The notes beneath the pieces were generated by a model that was given only the letters and a program-made list of their open reading frames with translations, did no database searches and was not told the DNA's origin. The translations under genes were made by a program, and so were the position numbers. A stretch of DNA of 64,000 nucleotides, taken from contig NZ_CP093300.1 in assembly GCF_022812285.1 (NCBI RefSeq), positions 2,542,001 to 2,606,000 on the forward strand, in the 5' to 3' direction. Source of the stretch: Alkalihalobacillus sp. LMS39 (GTDB lineage Bacteria; Bacillota; Bacilli; Bacillales; Bacillaceae_F). Below, in pieces: positions 6,986 through 15,560 of this stretch (its first letter is position 1; every line of letters begins with the position of its first letter).

Positions 6986-8443
6986 ATGTTAAACTTTAGT
7001 ACATTAAATAAACAATTTATTAATGGTGAATGGAGACAAGGAAACAGCTCAACTATACTTCAAAATATAAATCCCTATAATGATGATGTATTGGCGACAG
7101 TGAAAATTGCTACTACGGAAGATGTAGACTTAGCATATAAAGCTGCAGCGCTAGCTAAAACGGAATGGGATAAAGTTAATGCTTACAAAAAACGTGATAT
7201 TTTAGAAAATGCGGTTCGCTATATTGAAGAAAATGAAGATGCTATTACAACCATTATTATGGAAGAGTTAGGTGGAACTCGAGTCAAAGCAAGCTTTGAA
7301 ATATGGTTAGTAAAAAACATGATAAAAGAAGCAGCAACATTTCCACTCAGAATGGAAGGCAAGATTTTACCATCGGTTGAAGATAATAAAGAAAATCGTT
7401 TGTATCGTTCACCTATAGGTGTTGTCGGTGTCATTAGTCCTTTTAATTTTCCATTCTTCTTATCGATGAAATCTGTTGCACCAGCGCTTGGTGCCGGAAA
7501 CGGTGTTGTATTAAAACCTCATGAGGATACACCTGTTACAGGTGGAACTTTAATAGGGAAAATTTTTGAAGAGGCTGGTTTACCTAAAGGTTTATTAAAT
7601 GTAGTCATTACCGATATTAATGAAATTGGCGATGCTTTTGTTGAACATCCAATTCCAAGAATTATATCTTTTACAGGGTCTACAAAAGTCGGTAGTTATA
7701 TTGGACAAGTTGCAATGAAACATTTTAAAAAACCTTTATTAGAACTAGGCGGAAACAGTGCATTTATCATTATGGATGATGCGGATTTAGATTACGCGGT
7801 TAATGCGGCTGCTTTCAGTCGATTTACACACCAAGGACAAATTTGCATGTCAGCCAATCGAATTTTAGTTCAAAAGCCAGTTTATGATAAGTTTGTTGAA
7901 AAGTTTATAGCAAAAGTTGCTTCGCTCAAAGTCGGAGACCCGAAAGACCCTGCTACTGTCATTGGTCCTGTTATTAATAACCGACAAGCTGACGCATTGA
8001 AACACTTAGTTGAAACAGGAATTAAATCGGATGCAACTGTAGCCTTAAAAGGAAAAATGCAAGGTCGATTAATTGAGCCAACTATTTTTACAGATGTCAC
8101 ACCATCAATGACGATTGCGCAAGAAGAGTTGTTTGGACCAGTCGTTTGTATCATGCCATTTGAAAAGGAAGAGGAAGCAATTGAACTTGCAAATGATACA
8201 CGCTTTGGTTTAAGTGGTGCCATTCATACAGCTAATATAGAGCGAGGCGTAGAAATGGCGAAAAAAGTTCATACGGGTATGATTCATGTAAATGATATCA
8301 CGATTAATGATGAGCCTATTATTGCATTTGGTGGAGAAAAACAATCTGGAATCGGTCGTTTAAATGGCGAATGGAGTTTAGATGAGTTTACAACATTAAA
8401 ATGGATTTCTATCCATTACGGACAACGTCAATTTCCATATTAA
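6986..8443 (+). CDS. yfmT: Aldehyde dehydrogenase, YfmT (vanillin dehydrogenase)-like
   Basis: A 485-residue NAD(P)-dependent aldehyde dehydrogenase. Visible motifs are PFNFP (oxyanion Asn region), FTGSTKVG (cofactor loop), LELGGNSA with the general-base Glu, the catalytic Cys in QGQICMSANR, and EELFGPVV. It matches B. subtilis YfmT in length. B. subtilis yfmT also neighbours yfmS, and the same partner follows here after 21 bases. YfmT-type enzymes oxidise aromatic aldehydes such as vanillin or benzaldehyde to acids. GGAGG precedes the ATG. The upstream region ends in an AT-rich likely promoter. Confidence 0.85.
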   Translation: MLNFSTLNKQFINGEWRQGNSSTILQNINPYNDDVLATVKIATTEDVDLAYKAAALAKTEWDKVNAYKKRDILENAVRYIEENEDAITTIIMEELGGTRVKASFEIWLVKNMIKEAATFPLRMEGKILPSVEDNKENRLYRSPIGVVGVISPFNFPFFLSMKSVAPALGAGNGVVLKPHEDTPVTGGTLIGKIFEEAGLPKGLLNVVITDINEIGDAFVEHPIPRIISFTGSTKVGSYIGQVAMKHFKKPLLELGGNSAFIIMDDADLDYAVNAAAFSRFTHQGQICMSANRILVQKPVYDKFVEKFIAKVASLKVGDPKDPATVIGPVINNRQADALKHLVETGIKSDATVALKGKMQGRLIEPTIFTDVTPSMTIAQEELFGPVVCIMPFEKEEEAIELANDTRFGLSGAIHTANIERGVEMAKKVHTGMIHVNDITINDEPIIAFGGEKQSGIGRLNGEWSLDEFTTLKWISIHYGQRQFPY

Positions 8444-8464
8444 AATGAAAGGTTAGGTGTTCAA

Positions 8465-9331
8465 ATGACAAGTACACAAGTAGACACACAAAGCAATATC
8501 CTTCAAGCGTTTGTGCAAGTAGCACCTTATTTAAATAAGCTTGTGCAAGATGATATTACAGTAGGAGTTTATGATACAGAAAAATTGCTCATTAATATTC
8601 CTGGTAACACATTTTCGTTAAATGTTAAGCCTGGTGATCCACTTGCTGAAGGGGATATTATTACAGAAGCAATTCGGAGAAATACTGATAAAACTGCGCT
8701 TGTTCCAAAAGAAATATTTGGATTTCCTTTAATTGCCCACGCTATTCCTATACATGATGAAAAAGGGAAAGTCATTGGCGGAGTTGGGTTAGGGACGAGT
8801 CTTGAAAAAGCAAATAAATTATTTGAAATGGCTGAGAGCTTTTCGGCGATTGTTGAACAAACAGCGACTTCAATTGAAGATATTAGTGACTCTGTATCGG
8901 TTCTTGCAGAGCAAGTCACTGAAGTTTCCTCACAAATGAAGGATGTCAGTACTAGTGCTGAACAAATTGGGCAAATTTCTTCTGTTGTTAAAGGCATTTC
9001 CGACCAAAGTAATTTACTTGGCTTAAATGCAGCGATTGAAGCATCACGAGCTGGGGATGCTGGTAAAGGATTTTCTGTTGTGGCCAATGAAATTCGAAAG
9101 CTAGCAACAAACTCTAAAGAAAATGTAAATCAAATAAATGAGATTACAAATACAATTCAGCAATTACTGCAAAAGCTTAATGTATCCTTTACTGATATTA
9201 ATAAATTAACAGATAATCAAGCAGGTGCCATTCAAGAATTTACAGCAACCATTCAAGAAATGAGTAAAAATGCACAAGATCTAGCTGATATGGCTGAGAC
9301 CTCTTTAAACCCTGCAAATCAAGACAAATAA
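8465..9331 (+). CDS. yfmS: Soluble chemoreceptor, YfmS-like
   Basis: 288 residues with no TM helix. The N-terminal half (1-125) is a small ligand-binding module (FQxPGxxF-type, ending in [11 protein letters not shown]). The C-terminal half is a methyl-accepting chemotaxis signalling hairpin with the conserved tip [20 protein letters not shown]. It therefore feeds the CheA/CheW machinery from the cytoplasm. Its place behind the aldehyde dehydrogenase, as in B. subtilis, suggests that it senses a metabolite linked to that enzyme. The signalling hairpin is shorter than in full-length receptors. Confidence 0.85.
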   Translation: MTSTQVDTQSNILQAFVQVAPYLNKLVQDDITVGVYDTEKLLINIPGNTFSLNVKPGDPLAEGDIITEAIRRNTDKTALVPKEIFGFPLIAHAIPIHDEKGKVIGGVGLGTSLEKANKLFEMAESFSAIVEQTATSIEDISDSVSVLAEQVTEVSSQMKDVSTSAEQIGQISSVVKGISDQSNLLGLNAAIEASRAGDAGKGFSVVANEIRKLATNSKENVNQINEITNTIQQLLQKLNVSFTDINKLTDNQAGAIQEFTATIQEMSKNAQDLADMAETSLNPANQDK

Positions 9332-9332
9332 T

Positions 9333-9500
9333 TAAGAAAAACGCGGAGCGTCTTTTCTTCCAAGCGAAGCGCGGAGCCCTGCCCGCTTTTAACAGTGAAC
9401 CCCAAGTGCTTTTCTTGGGGTGAAACGCGCAGGTGCGCAGCCTTCGCTCTCCTTGAATAAACTTTCAAAGCTTCACTGCTACATCAAAATTTTTATATTC
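9333..9500. repeat. Dispersed intergenic repeat R2, copy 1
   Basis: Begins AAGAAAAACGCGGAGCG and continues TCTTTTCTTCCAAGCGAAG, which folds back on itself with a small bulge. It also has an internal CCCCAAG / CTTGGGG hairpin and ends CTTTCAAAGCTTCACTGCTA. Related copies lie near 53471 and 57222. It is clearly GC-richer than the flanks. Confidence 0.7.
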
Positions 9501-9516
9501 CTCATTAACTTTTAAA

Positions 9517-9556
9517 AAAACACGTCTAGTTTTTATACTAGATGTGTTTTTTTGTT
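9517..9556 (+). terminator. Rho-independent terminator
   Basis: AACACGTCTAGT / ACTAGATGTGTT stem followed by T7. It follows R2 copy 1 and ends the yfmT-yfmS transcript before the germination operon. Confidence 0.85.
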
Positions 9557-9674
9557 TTCATCCAATCCATTTAACGAATGTAGTTCACTGTTAATTATTT
9601 TACAAACTTTGAGGAACAAGAATAAAGAAGGGAAACGAGGGAAAATTAGGAGCAGTTAGAAAAGGGGTTTAAAT

Positions 9675-11174
9675 ATGAATGAAACAAAACAAAAACAACA
9701 TTTATCTAGGGAAATTGGAACGAATATTGCGACTTTTAAAGGGATCTTTTCTAATTGTTCAGATCTTGTTTATCGAAAAGTTCGGTTAGATGACCGGGTA
9801 GGCTATCTATTATTTATCGATGGATTAGTAAATACAGAAGATATCCAAGCTCATATCATCGATGAACTTCAACATCAAAATTCTTATGACAATGTCACAT
9901 GGAAACAAATAAAAGAAAAGATTACAGCCGTAGCTGATGTGACTGAAAATTATGATGTTGAACAGATCTCTATAGATATACTAGAAGGAAATGCAGTATT
10001 GCTTATCGATCAATATAATAAAGCAATTATATACCCAGTTTCAGGATTTGAAACGAGAGCGATTTCAGAACCTGAATCAGAAACTGCCATCCGTGGCCCA
10101 AGGGAAGGCTTTATCGAAAATATTAGAGTGAACACTTCAATGCTACGTCGAAAAATTAAAACAACAGATTTTAAAATCGAAGCGAGGAAAATCGGAGAAC
10201 AAACGAAAACAAGTATCAATATTGCATATATTGATGGTCTAGCAGATAAAAAGGTATTAGCTGAATTATATCACCGGTTAGACCGAATTAAAATTGATGC
10301 CGTATTAGAGTCAGGCTATATCGAAGAATTAATTGAGGACCAACCTTGGAGTTTATTTCCACAAATTGAAATAACGGAAAGACCCGATACTGTTGCAGGT
10401 AATTTGCTAGAAGGTCGAATCGCCATATTATGTGATGGCACCCCGTTCAGTATGATTATTCCGTCAACCTTTTGGCAGCAGTTTCAAGCGAGTGAGGATT
10501 ATTATGAACGATTTTATATTTCAATTTTTCTAAGATTTATCAGATTTATTTTTTTAGGAGTTGCATTATTGTTACCTGCTTTATATGTAGCTGTAACGAC
10601 GTATCATCAAGAAATGATTCCGACTAATTTACTATTAAGTATTGCGGCCAGTCGTGAAGCCATTCCTTTTCCAGCCATTGTGGAGGCGTTAATTATGGAA
10701 ATCTCATTTGAAGCGTTACGAGAAGCCGGTGTACGTTTACCAAAAACGATTGGACAAGCTGTTAGTATTCTTGGTGCCCTTGTTATTGGAACAGCGGCAG
10801 TAGAAGCGGGAATTGTCTCTGCGCCAATGGTTATTATCGTATCTTTAACAGGAATTGCATCGTTTACGATTCCTAAATTCAGCTTAGCTATATCGATTCG
10901 GTTACTTCGCTTTCCATTGATGATTTTAGGAGCGATGTTTGGGATGTTTGGAATTGTCATAGGGATGATTTTATTGACTACTCATTTATGTAAGTTACGC
11001 TCATTCGGTGTCCCTTATTTTGAACCGCTTGCTCCTATGAGGTTTTCTAGACTAAAAGATGTCTTTGTCAGAGTTCCTAAATGGATGTCTGATACAAGGG
11101 AAAAAGAATTTGTAAAAGAAAATCAACAGCGACAAAAACATGATTTAAAACCGTCGCCAGAACAACCATCCTAA
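9675..11174 (+). CDS. Germinant receptor A subunit (GerA family)
   Basis: 499 residues. It has a large soluble N-terminal part (about 1-290), including the family block SETAIRGPREGFIENIRVN, followed by about five hydrophobic segments (290-440) and a charged tail. This is the GerAA/GerKA/GerBA-type A subunit of a spore inner-membrane nutrient receptor. It is first in a four-gene operon ordered A-C-D-B. AAAGGGG precedes the ATG. The specific germinant cannot be read from sequence. Confidence 0.92.
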   Translation: MNETKQKQHLSREIGTNIATFKGIFSNCSDLVYRKVRLDDRVGYLLFIDGLVNTEDIQAHIIDELQHQNSYDNVTWKQIKEKITAVADVTENYDVEQISIDILEGNAVLLIDQYNKAIIYPVSGFETRAISEPESETAIRGPREGFIENIRVNTSMLRRKIKTTDFKIEARKIGEQTKTSINIAYIDGLADKKVLAELYHRLDRIKIDAVLESGYIEELIEDQPWSLFPQIEITERPDTVAGNLLEGRIAILCDGTPFSMIIPSTFWQQFQASEDYYERFYISIFLRFIRFIFLGVALLLPALYVAVTTYHQEMIPTNLLLSIAASREAIPFPAIVEALIMEISFEALREAGVRLPKTIGQAVSILGALVIGTAAVEAGIVSAPMVIIVSLTGIASFTIPKFSLAISIRLLRFPLMILGAMFGMFGIVIGMILLTTHLCKLRSFGVPYFEPLAPMRFSRLKDVFVRVPKWMSDTREKEFVKENQQRQKHDLKPSPEQPS

Positions 11175-11190
11175 TTCGTAGGAGGAAACT

Positions 11191-12354
11191 ATGAAACAAA
11201 AATGGCCTGTTATTGCAAGTCTTTTAATAGTCCTTTTGTCTACAGGTTGTTGGGACCGAAAAGAAATAAATGATATTGCGATCGTAACAGCCACTACGTA
11301 TGACAAATTAAATGAAGCAGAGTATATAGTGACAACACAAATACCATTACCTGGTGAAATGGGTGGAGTTGGAAGCGAAGGCGGTGGTGGTACTTCCGGC
11401 GGAGCGATGTTTCTTTTAGACGCCGGAGTTGGAAGGAATGTTCGCGAAGCGAATGCGGAGCTTCAACAAAGGCTATCAAGACAATTAATTTTTGGACATC
11501 GTCGTATCGCAGTATTTGGTGAAGAATTAGCGCGAGAAGGGGTTAGAAAAACACTAGATGTGTTAACTAGAACAAGAGAAGCTCGATTAGCAACTCAACT
11601 ATTTGTGGCAGAAGGCGATGCAAAAAAAATAATAGCAGCGAAACCCCACCTAGAAAACTTAACGTCAGAGGCCATTCGCGAGCTCGGTGTCAATCATTTT
11701 GAAATTACGTTACGAGACTTCCTTATAGAATACCAGCAAAAAGGAAGCGATCCTTTTTTACCCGTGTTATCTCTTGTCGACAACTTAAGCCCTGACCCTG
11801 AGTTAGTAGAAGAACAAGTAGGGATAAATAAAGTTGCGATGTTTAAAGGGGATAAAGTCGAATTTTTTACAGATGAAGGTCAAACTTTAGCGGTCAAGTG
11901 GATGATAGGGAAGATGGAAGGAAAGTCGTATGCGATTGATTGGACAGAAACCGAATCCATTAATACTCGAATTAAACAACAATCCAGTAACTTTTCGTAC
12001 AGAATTGAAAATGATAATCCAATTTTTGTCGTGACTATCGATTTGACTGGTTCCATTATTGAAAATGAAACAGAAATTAATTTCGAGGAACCTAATTCAT
12101 TAGAACGGGTGAATGAAAAAATAGAAGAAGATGTGAAAGCAGAAATAAATTCGATTCTTGAAGAAACATTTGCACGAAACATGGATTCATTTGGTTTTGG
12201 CTGGCTGCTTAAACGAAGGGAAAGAGAACGCTGGCATAACGAATGGAAGGAAGGTTGGCGCGAAAATCTACCTAATATGGAATTTGAAGTTCACGTAAAC
12301 AGCGATATTGAGTGGACAGGTCTCATGACTAAAGGGATTGGTGTAGGAGAGTGA
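11191..12354 (+). CDS. Germinant receptor C subunit, lipoprotein (GerAC family)
   Basis: 387 residues. The signal peptide ends in the lipobox LSTGC, so Cys21 should be lipidated. It is followed by the family block WDRKEINDIAIV. A Gly/Ser-rich loop (GGVGSEGGGGTSGG) interrupts domain 1 at about residues 54-67. The three-domain GerC fold should lie on the outer face of the spore inner membrane. It starts 16 bases after the A subunit behind TAGGAGG. Confidence 0.92.
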   Translation: MKQKWPVIASLLIVLLSTGCWDRKEINDIAIVTATTYDKLNEAEYIVTTQIPLPGEMGGVGSEGGGGTSGGAMFLLDAGVGRNVREANAELQQRLSRQLIFGHRRIAVFGEELAREGVRKTLDVLTRTREARLATQLFVAEGDAKKIIAAKPHLENLTSEAIRELGVNHFEITLRDFLIEYQQKGSDPFLPVLSLVDNLSPDPELVEEQVGINKVAMFKGDKVEFFTDEGQTLAVKWMIGKMEGKSYAIDWTETESINTRIKQQSSNFSYRIENDNPIFVVTIDLTGSIIENETEINFEEPNSLERVNEKIEEDVKAEINSILEETFARNMDSFGFGWLLKRRERERWHNEWKEGWRENLPNMEFEVHVNSDIEWTGLMTKGIGVGE

Positions 12355-12360
12355 TGGCGA

Positions 12361-12582
12361 ATGTTGCAAGTTCTTTTTATTTGGTTCGTTCTTATTGCAA
12401 CTTATGTACTTCAATTCGACGTGATAAAAAAAGATAGTAAGCTAAAAAAGCTTTATATCGGCTTTTCCATTGTAACAGCGACTGTAGCGGTTTTTCTTGA
12501 ATTTAAAATCGGCTTGAACTTGTATATAGACTTTATACAGCAAACATTTGGTGCGGTTACGAATTGGGTGATTGGAAGATGA
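12361..12582 (+). CDS. Small two-TM germinant receptor D-type subunit
   Basis: 73 residues with two predicted TM helices (about 2-18 and 29-50) and a third weakly hydrophobic stretch. Similar small two-TM proteins (D subunits) occur in some GerA-type operons of Bacillus and can modulate receptor function. It sits between the C and B genes, 6 bases after the C stop, and its stop overlaps the next start as ATGA. The call is positional plus topology; sequence alone is not decisive. Confidence 0.75.
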   Translation: MLQVLFIWFVLIATYVLQFDVIKKDSKLKKLYIGFSIVTATVAVFLEFKIGLNLYIDFIQQTFGAVTNWVIGR

Positions 12583-13682
12583 AAGTTCACATTTCACATC
12601 GACAACTTGGGTTTTTAGCAGCTAATATGACGATTGCAAGTAGCTTAGTTGTGTTGCCACAATCGTTAACCGATTTATCATTACAAAATACATGGGTTGT
12701 ACCTCTCTTCCTATTTGCTTATGTAGTAATTCTTGTTAGCATTGGTATGTTTGGCATACAAAAATTACAAGTGCTCGATTTCGATTCGAAAAGCTGGAAA
12801 ATAAAAGGATTTGCTCTGTTAATGTTTATTTTCATAGCCCATATTTTAATTCGAGATGTTCGTATTTTAACTGGTTTTGTCGATACGACGCTTTTACCGT
12901 TAACACCAACATTTGTTGTAACGATGCTATTTATCGGAACTAGTTTATATATAGCATGGGCAGGAATTGAAGTCATCGCTCGGTTCAATGAAATCATGTA
13001 TGTGTTATTTATTATTGTGATTTTATTTATTCCCATCTCTTTATTTGAAGAGATGAGTTTAGCCAATTTTGAACCAGTCATGGGATTCCATGTAATTCCT
13101 TCTTTACTTCAGTCGAGTTTTATTGGCTTTGCTTGGATTGGAGAAATCATTATTGTGTTTTTAATTTTGAATACAACAAAATCATATCAAAAATCAAAAC
13201 TATCCTTAATATGGGGTGGAGGTTTAGGGTTATTTTTATTGTTTATTTTAATTTTTAGTCAAACAGCAGTAATAGGCTCTGAGATCGTCCGCTTCACAAC
13301 GTACCCAAGTTACACACTTGTTCAGCAAATACGACTTACAGAATTTTTGGACCGTTTAGATTTTTTTCTTGTTTCTTTATATTTTCCAACTATTTTTTCA
13401 AAGTTGGCTCTAATGTTATATGGTTTAAACCGATCTGTGAATATGATAACGAATAGTAAAAATAAAGTAACATTAATTCCACTTACATTATTAATGGGCA
13501 TGTTATCGTTACTATTATTTGAAGATAAAAATGATATATATGAATTTAAAATTCATTCTTGGGCTAGTTTAGGGTTATTTTTACAACTTGTCATTGCCAT
13601 TGTGATGTTCCTCATCATTAGAGATAATTTAAAAAATAACAAACAAGCTCAAAATAATTCGACGCAAGATAGTGAACAATAA
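12579..13682 (+). CDS. Germinant receptor B subunit (GerAB family, APC fold)
   Basis: 367 residues with about ten TM helices, an endospore germination permease of the amino acid-polyamine-organocation superfamily. The B subunit binds the germinant. The start is placed at the ATG at 12579, which overlaps the previous TGA by ATGA and has GGTGATTGG just upstream; the longer frame begins at a TTG at 12564. Translation is probably coupled to the small D-type gene. Confidence 0.9.
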   Translation: MKVHISHRQLGFLAANMTIASSLVVLPQSLTDLSLQNTWVVPLFLFAYVVILVSIGMFGIQKLQVLDFDSKSWKIKGFALLMFIFIAHILIRDVRILTGFVDTTLLPLTPTFVVTMLFIGTSLYIAWAGIEVIARFNEIMYVLFIIVILFIPISLFEEMSLANFEPVMGFHVIPSLLQSSFIGFAWIGEIIIVFLILNTTKSYQKSKLSLIWGGGLGLFLLFILIFSQTAVIGSEIVRFTTYPSYTLVQQIRLTEFLDRLDFFLVSLYFPTIFSKLALMLYGLNRSVNMITNSKNKVTLIPLTLLMGMLSLLLFEDKNDIYEFKIHSWASLGLFLQLVIAIVMFLIIRDNLKNNKQAQNNSTQDSEQ

Positions 13683-13719
13683 CAGTTGATTTATTCATTC
13701 GTTCGAAGAGGTGAAGGCA

Positions 13720-13875
13720 TTGAAAGAAAAAAAGGAAAACAAACCGACAATTGCCCCTGGCATTAATAATGATGAGGAATTAAGTAAAAAAGCAACTGAA
13801 GAAGAAATTAGGCAAGATGAAGCAACACGTGTGATTACAATGTCTTGGGATGAGAATCCAGGAGAAACAAAATAG
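13720..13875 (+). CDS. Small hydrophilic protein, 51 residues, unknown
   Basis: The TTG start follows GAGGTGA by about 7 bases (an in-frame GTG at 13711 lies inside the ribosome site). The product is highly charged, with no Cys and no TM, and contains NNDEELSKKATEEEIRQ. It follows the germinant receptor operon by 38 bases on the same strand and is closed by a terminator, so it may be a last operon member. No family recognised. Confidence 0.55.
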   Translation: MKEKKENKPTIAPGINNDEELSKKATEEEIRQDEATRVITMSWDENPGETK

Positions 13876-13908
13876 GATTAAATGAAAAAACATAATGAGA
13901 AATCAATA

Positions 13909-13935
13909 AGACCGTAGTTTTCTACGGTCTTTTTA
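13909..13935. terminator. Terminator after germination operon
   Basis: AGACCGTAG, TTTT, CTACGGTCT, then TTTTT. It also lies just past the stop of the minus-strand gene, so it may serve both strands. Confidence 0.85.
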
Positions 13936-13952
13936 GCGTTCAAATTCTTTCC

Positions 13953-15209
13953 TTATTGCAGTACTTTTTCTTGGAGCGGGTGAAGTGCGGTTGTTTTATC
14001 CACATAAATGAATCCATTATAGCGGTTGGCTACTTGTGAGGGGACATAATTTCCATAATGTTCGTAGTGAGGATTGTATGTGACCCCAATGGCTCGATGG
14101 CCTATCGTTTTTGTAAAGAAAGAGCGATTGTTATCTGAAAACTGAATAAATTTGTTATAAGCACCCGCTTCATGTAAATAAGCTTCCCAACTATGCGGAA
14201 TCGCTTTTGGGACAGACATCACCTTCATAGGTTCACCCCAGCGGTCAGCTGCAATTACAGTTCCTTCATACGTTCCAAACCCAATGGCATAGACGTTTTC
14301 CGTTCCATAACGTTCACGAGCGAGTTGCCCCACATTGACCATTCCATCCTCTGCCATATCAGTTGCTCTCGCATCACCAATATGAGTGTTATGTTCCCAA
14401 ATGATTCCTTTAGCACCATTGCCATAAAATGTTGATATTTCTTCAATGACATTTACCATATGACGATCACGCACATTCCACGATTCATTATCATTTGTCA
14501 CCATTGCCCGGTAATAACGTTCTGCATTATCGGCTACAATTGCATTTACTTGTACGTTTAATGTAGATTCTTCATCATTCGGAAAATTACGTTTTGCTTT
14601 TTGTAGCTCATCTAATAGCTGTAAAAGTTCATCAAGGCAATCTTCTCCATATAGGGATGCGGATACACCATAAAGTTGTGGCTCACGGTGGAATGGTTCA
14701 AAACAATCAAATGCTTTTCTCGCAGCGGTGGCAGCAGGAGAACCAATCTTTTCTAAATGCAGTACGACAGCTTCCATTGATTCCCACAAACTATAAATGT
14801 CGATTCCGTAAAATCCAACTTTTTCTTTTTGTAAAGTATCATTATACGTTCGAAGCCACGTTAACAACTCAGTAACTTCCTTATTTGCCCACATCCAAGT
14901 TGGCCACCGGTTAAACTGTTGTAATGCATCAGCAGCATTATGAATCGAGCTGTACCCTTTTATGTAGCGATTTGCTTCATAGCAGGCAGGCCAGTCTCCC
15001 TCAACAGCAATAAATTGAAAGCCTTTCTTTTCAATTAACCATTTTGATATTTCCGTTCGGAGTGTATAAAATTCAGATGTCCCATGGGTTGCCTCTCCTA
15101 ATAAAATGTATTGGGCATCACTTGCTTGTTCGAGCATCGGTTGTAAATCGTCGATCGAGTCAAAGCGAACAGCATTATCTTTTATATGTTGCACGATTTC
15201 ATTTTTCAA
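13953..15209 (-). CDS. Erythromycin esterase-like protein
   Basis: About 418 residues of the erythromycin esterase superfamily. The ILLGEATHGTSEFY block holds the conserved Glu and His, FIAVEGDWPACY a second conserved Glu, and WEHNTHIGDAR a third active-site His region. Most chromosomal members are not proven macrolide esterases, so the substrate is open. The longest frame starts at a GTG at 15251 inside a perfect hairpin. GGAGG lies 8 bases before the TTG at 15209, which I prefer. Confidence 0.85.
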   Translation of the reverse strand: MKNEIVQHIKDNAVRFDSIDDLQPMLEQASDAQYILLGEATHGTSEFYTLRTEISKWLIEKKGFQFIAVEGDWPACYEANRYIKGYSSIHNAADALQQFNRWPTWMWANKEVTELLTWLRTYNDTLQKEKVGFYGIDIYSLWESMEAVVLHLEKIGSPAATAARKAFDCFEPFHREPQLYGVSASLYGEDCLDELLQLLDELQKAKRNFPNDEESTLNVQVNAIVADNAERYYRAMVTNDNESWNVRDRHMVNVIEEISTFYGNGAKGIIWEHNTHIGDARATDMAEDGMVNVGQLARERYGTENVYAIGFGTYEGTVIAADRWGEPMKVMSVPKAIPHSWEAYLHEAGAYNKFIQFSDNNRSFFTKTIGHRAIGVTYNPHYEHYGNYVPSQVANRYNGFIYVDKTTALHPLQEKVLQ

Positions 15210-15238
15210 GTGTCCATCCTCCATACGGTGAAATATGA

Positions 15239-15265
15239 CTCTATAAGGCACATTGCCTTATAGAG
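15239..15265. promoter_or_regulatory. 12-bp perfect hairpin in leader of esterase-like gene
   Basis: CTCTATAAGGCA, loop CAT, TGCCTTATAGAG. It lies 30 bases upstream of the preferred start on the minus strand and just past the stop of the small upstream gene. There is no long T-run, so it may be a weak terminator or a leader structure. Confidence 0.5.
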
Positions 15266-15274
15266 CAATCTCTT

Positions 15275-15412
15275 TTATGATCCATTTTTTAAATTTTTTA
15301 AAACGAGTGGCATTTTTTTCTTGTTTCTATTTTGGTGTTTTTTACGTTTACCTGTAATCGGATTCCCCGAACGGAAACGTACAGCATCCATTCCATCCAT
15401 TATATTTGTCAT
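15275..15412 (-). CDS. Small basic protein, 45 residues, unknown
   Basis: Strong AAAGGAGG 7 bases before an ATG. The product reads MTNIMDGMDAVRFRSGNPITG and continues into a Lys/Arg-rich stretch (GKRKKHQNRNKKK) and a short tail. It has no Cys and no TM. The strong ribosome site and regular codons support a real gene, possibly co-transcribed with the esterase-like gene 66 bases downstream. The basic tail could bind nucleic acid; this is inference. Confidence 0.6.
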   Translation of the reverse strand: MTNIMDGMDAVRFRSGNPITGKRKKHQNRNKKKMPLVLKNLKNGS

Positions 15413-15501
15413 GTAAAATCCTCCTTTCTCCCGTAGTATCACCTGACTTTACTATTTCAAGACGATTAATTCATACCAAAAAATAGCCTTTTTTAAAGGA
15501 A

Positions 15502-15519
15502 TTGCAAACGCTTGCGTTT
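15502..15519 (+). promoter_or_regulatory. cre-like site upstream of alcohol dehydrogenase
   Basis: TTGCAAACGCTTGCGTTT contains the palindrome AAACGC-TT-GCGTTT and matches the CcpA cre consensus with about two mismatches. It lies about 45 bases before the dehydrogenase start, where it could give catabolite repression. Confidence 0.4.
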
Positions 15520-15560
15520 CCATTCTTTTCAGACTAAGATGAGAGAAAGGAGGAGGAAGT

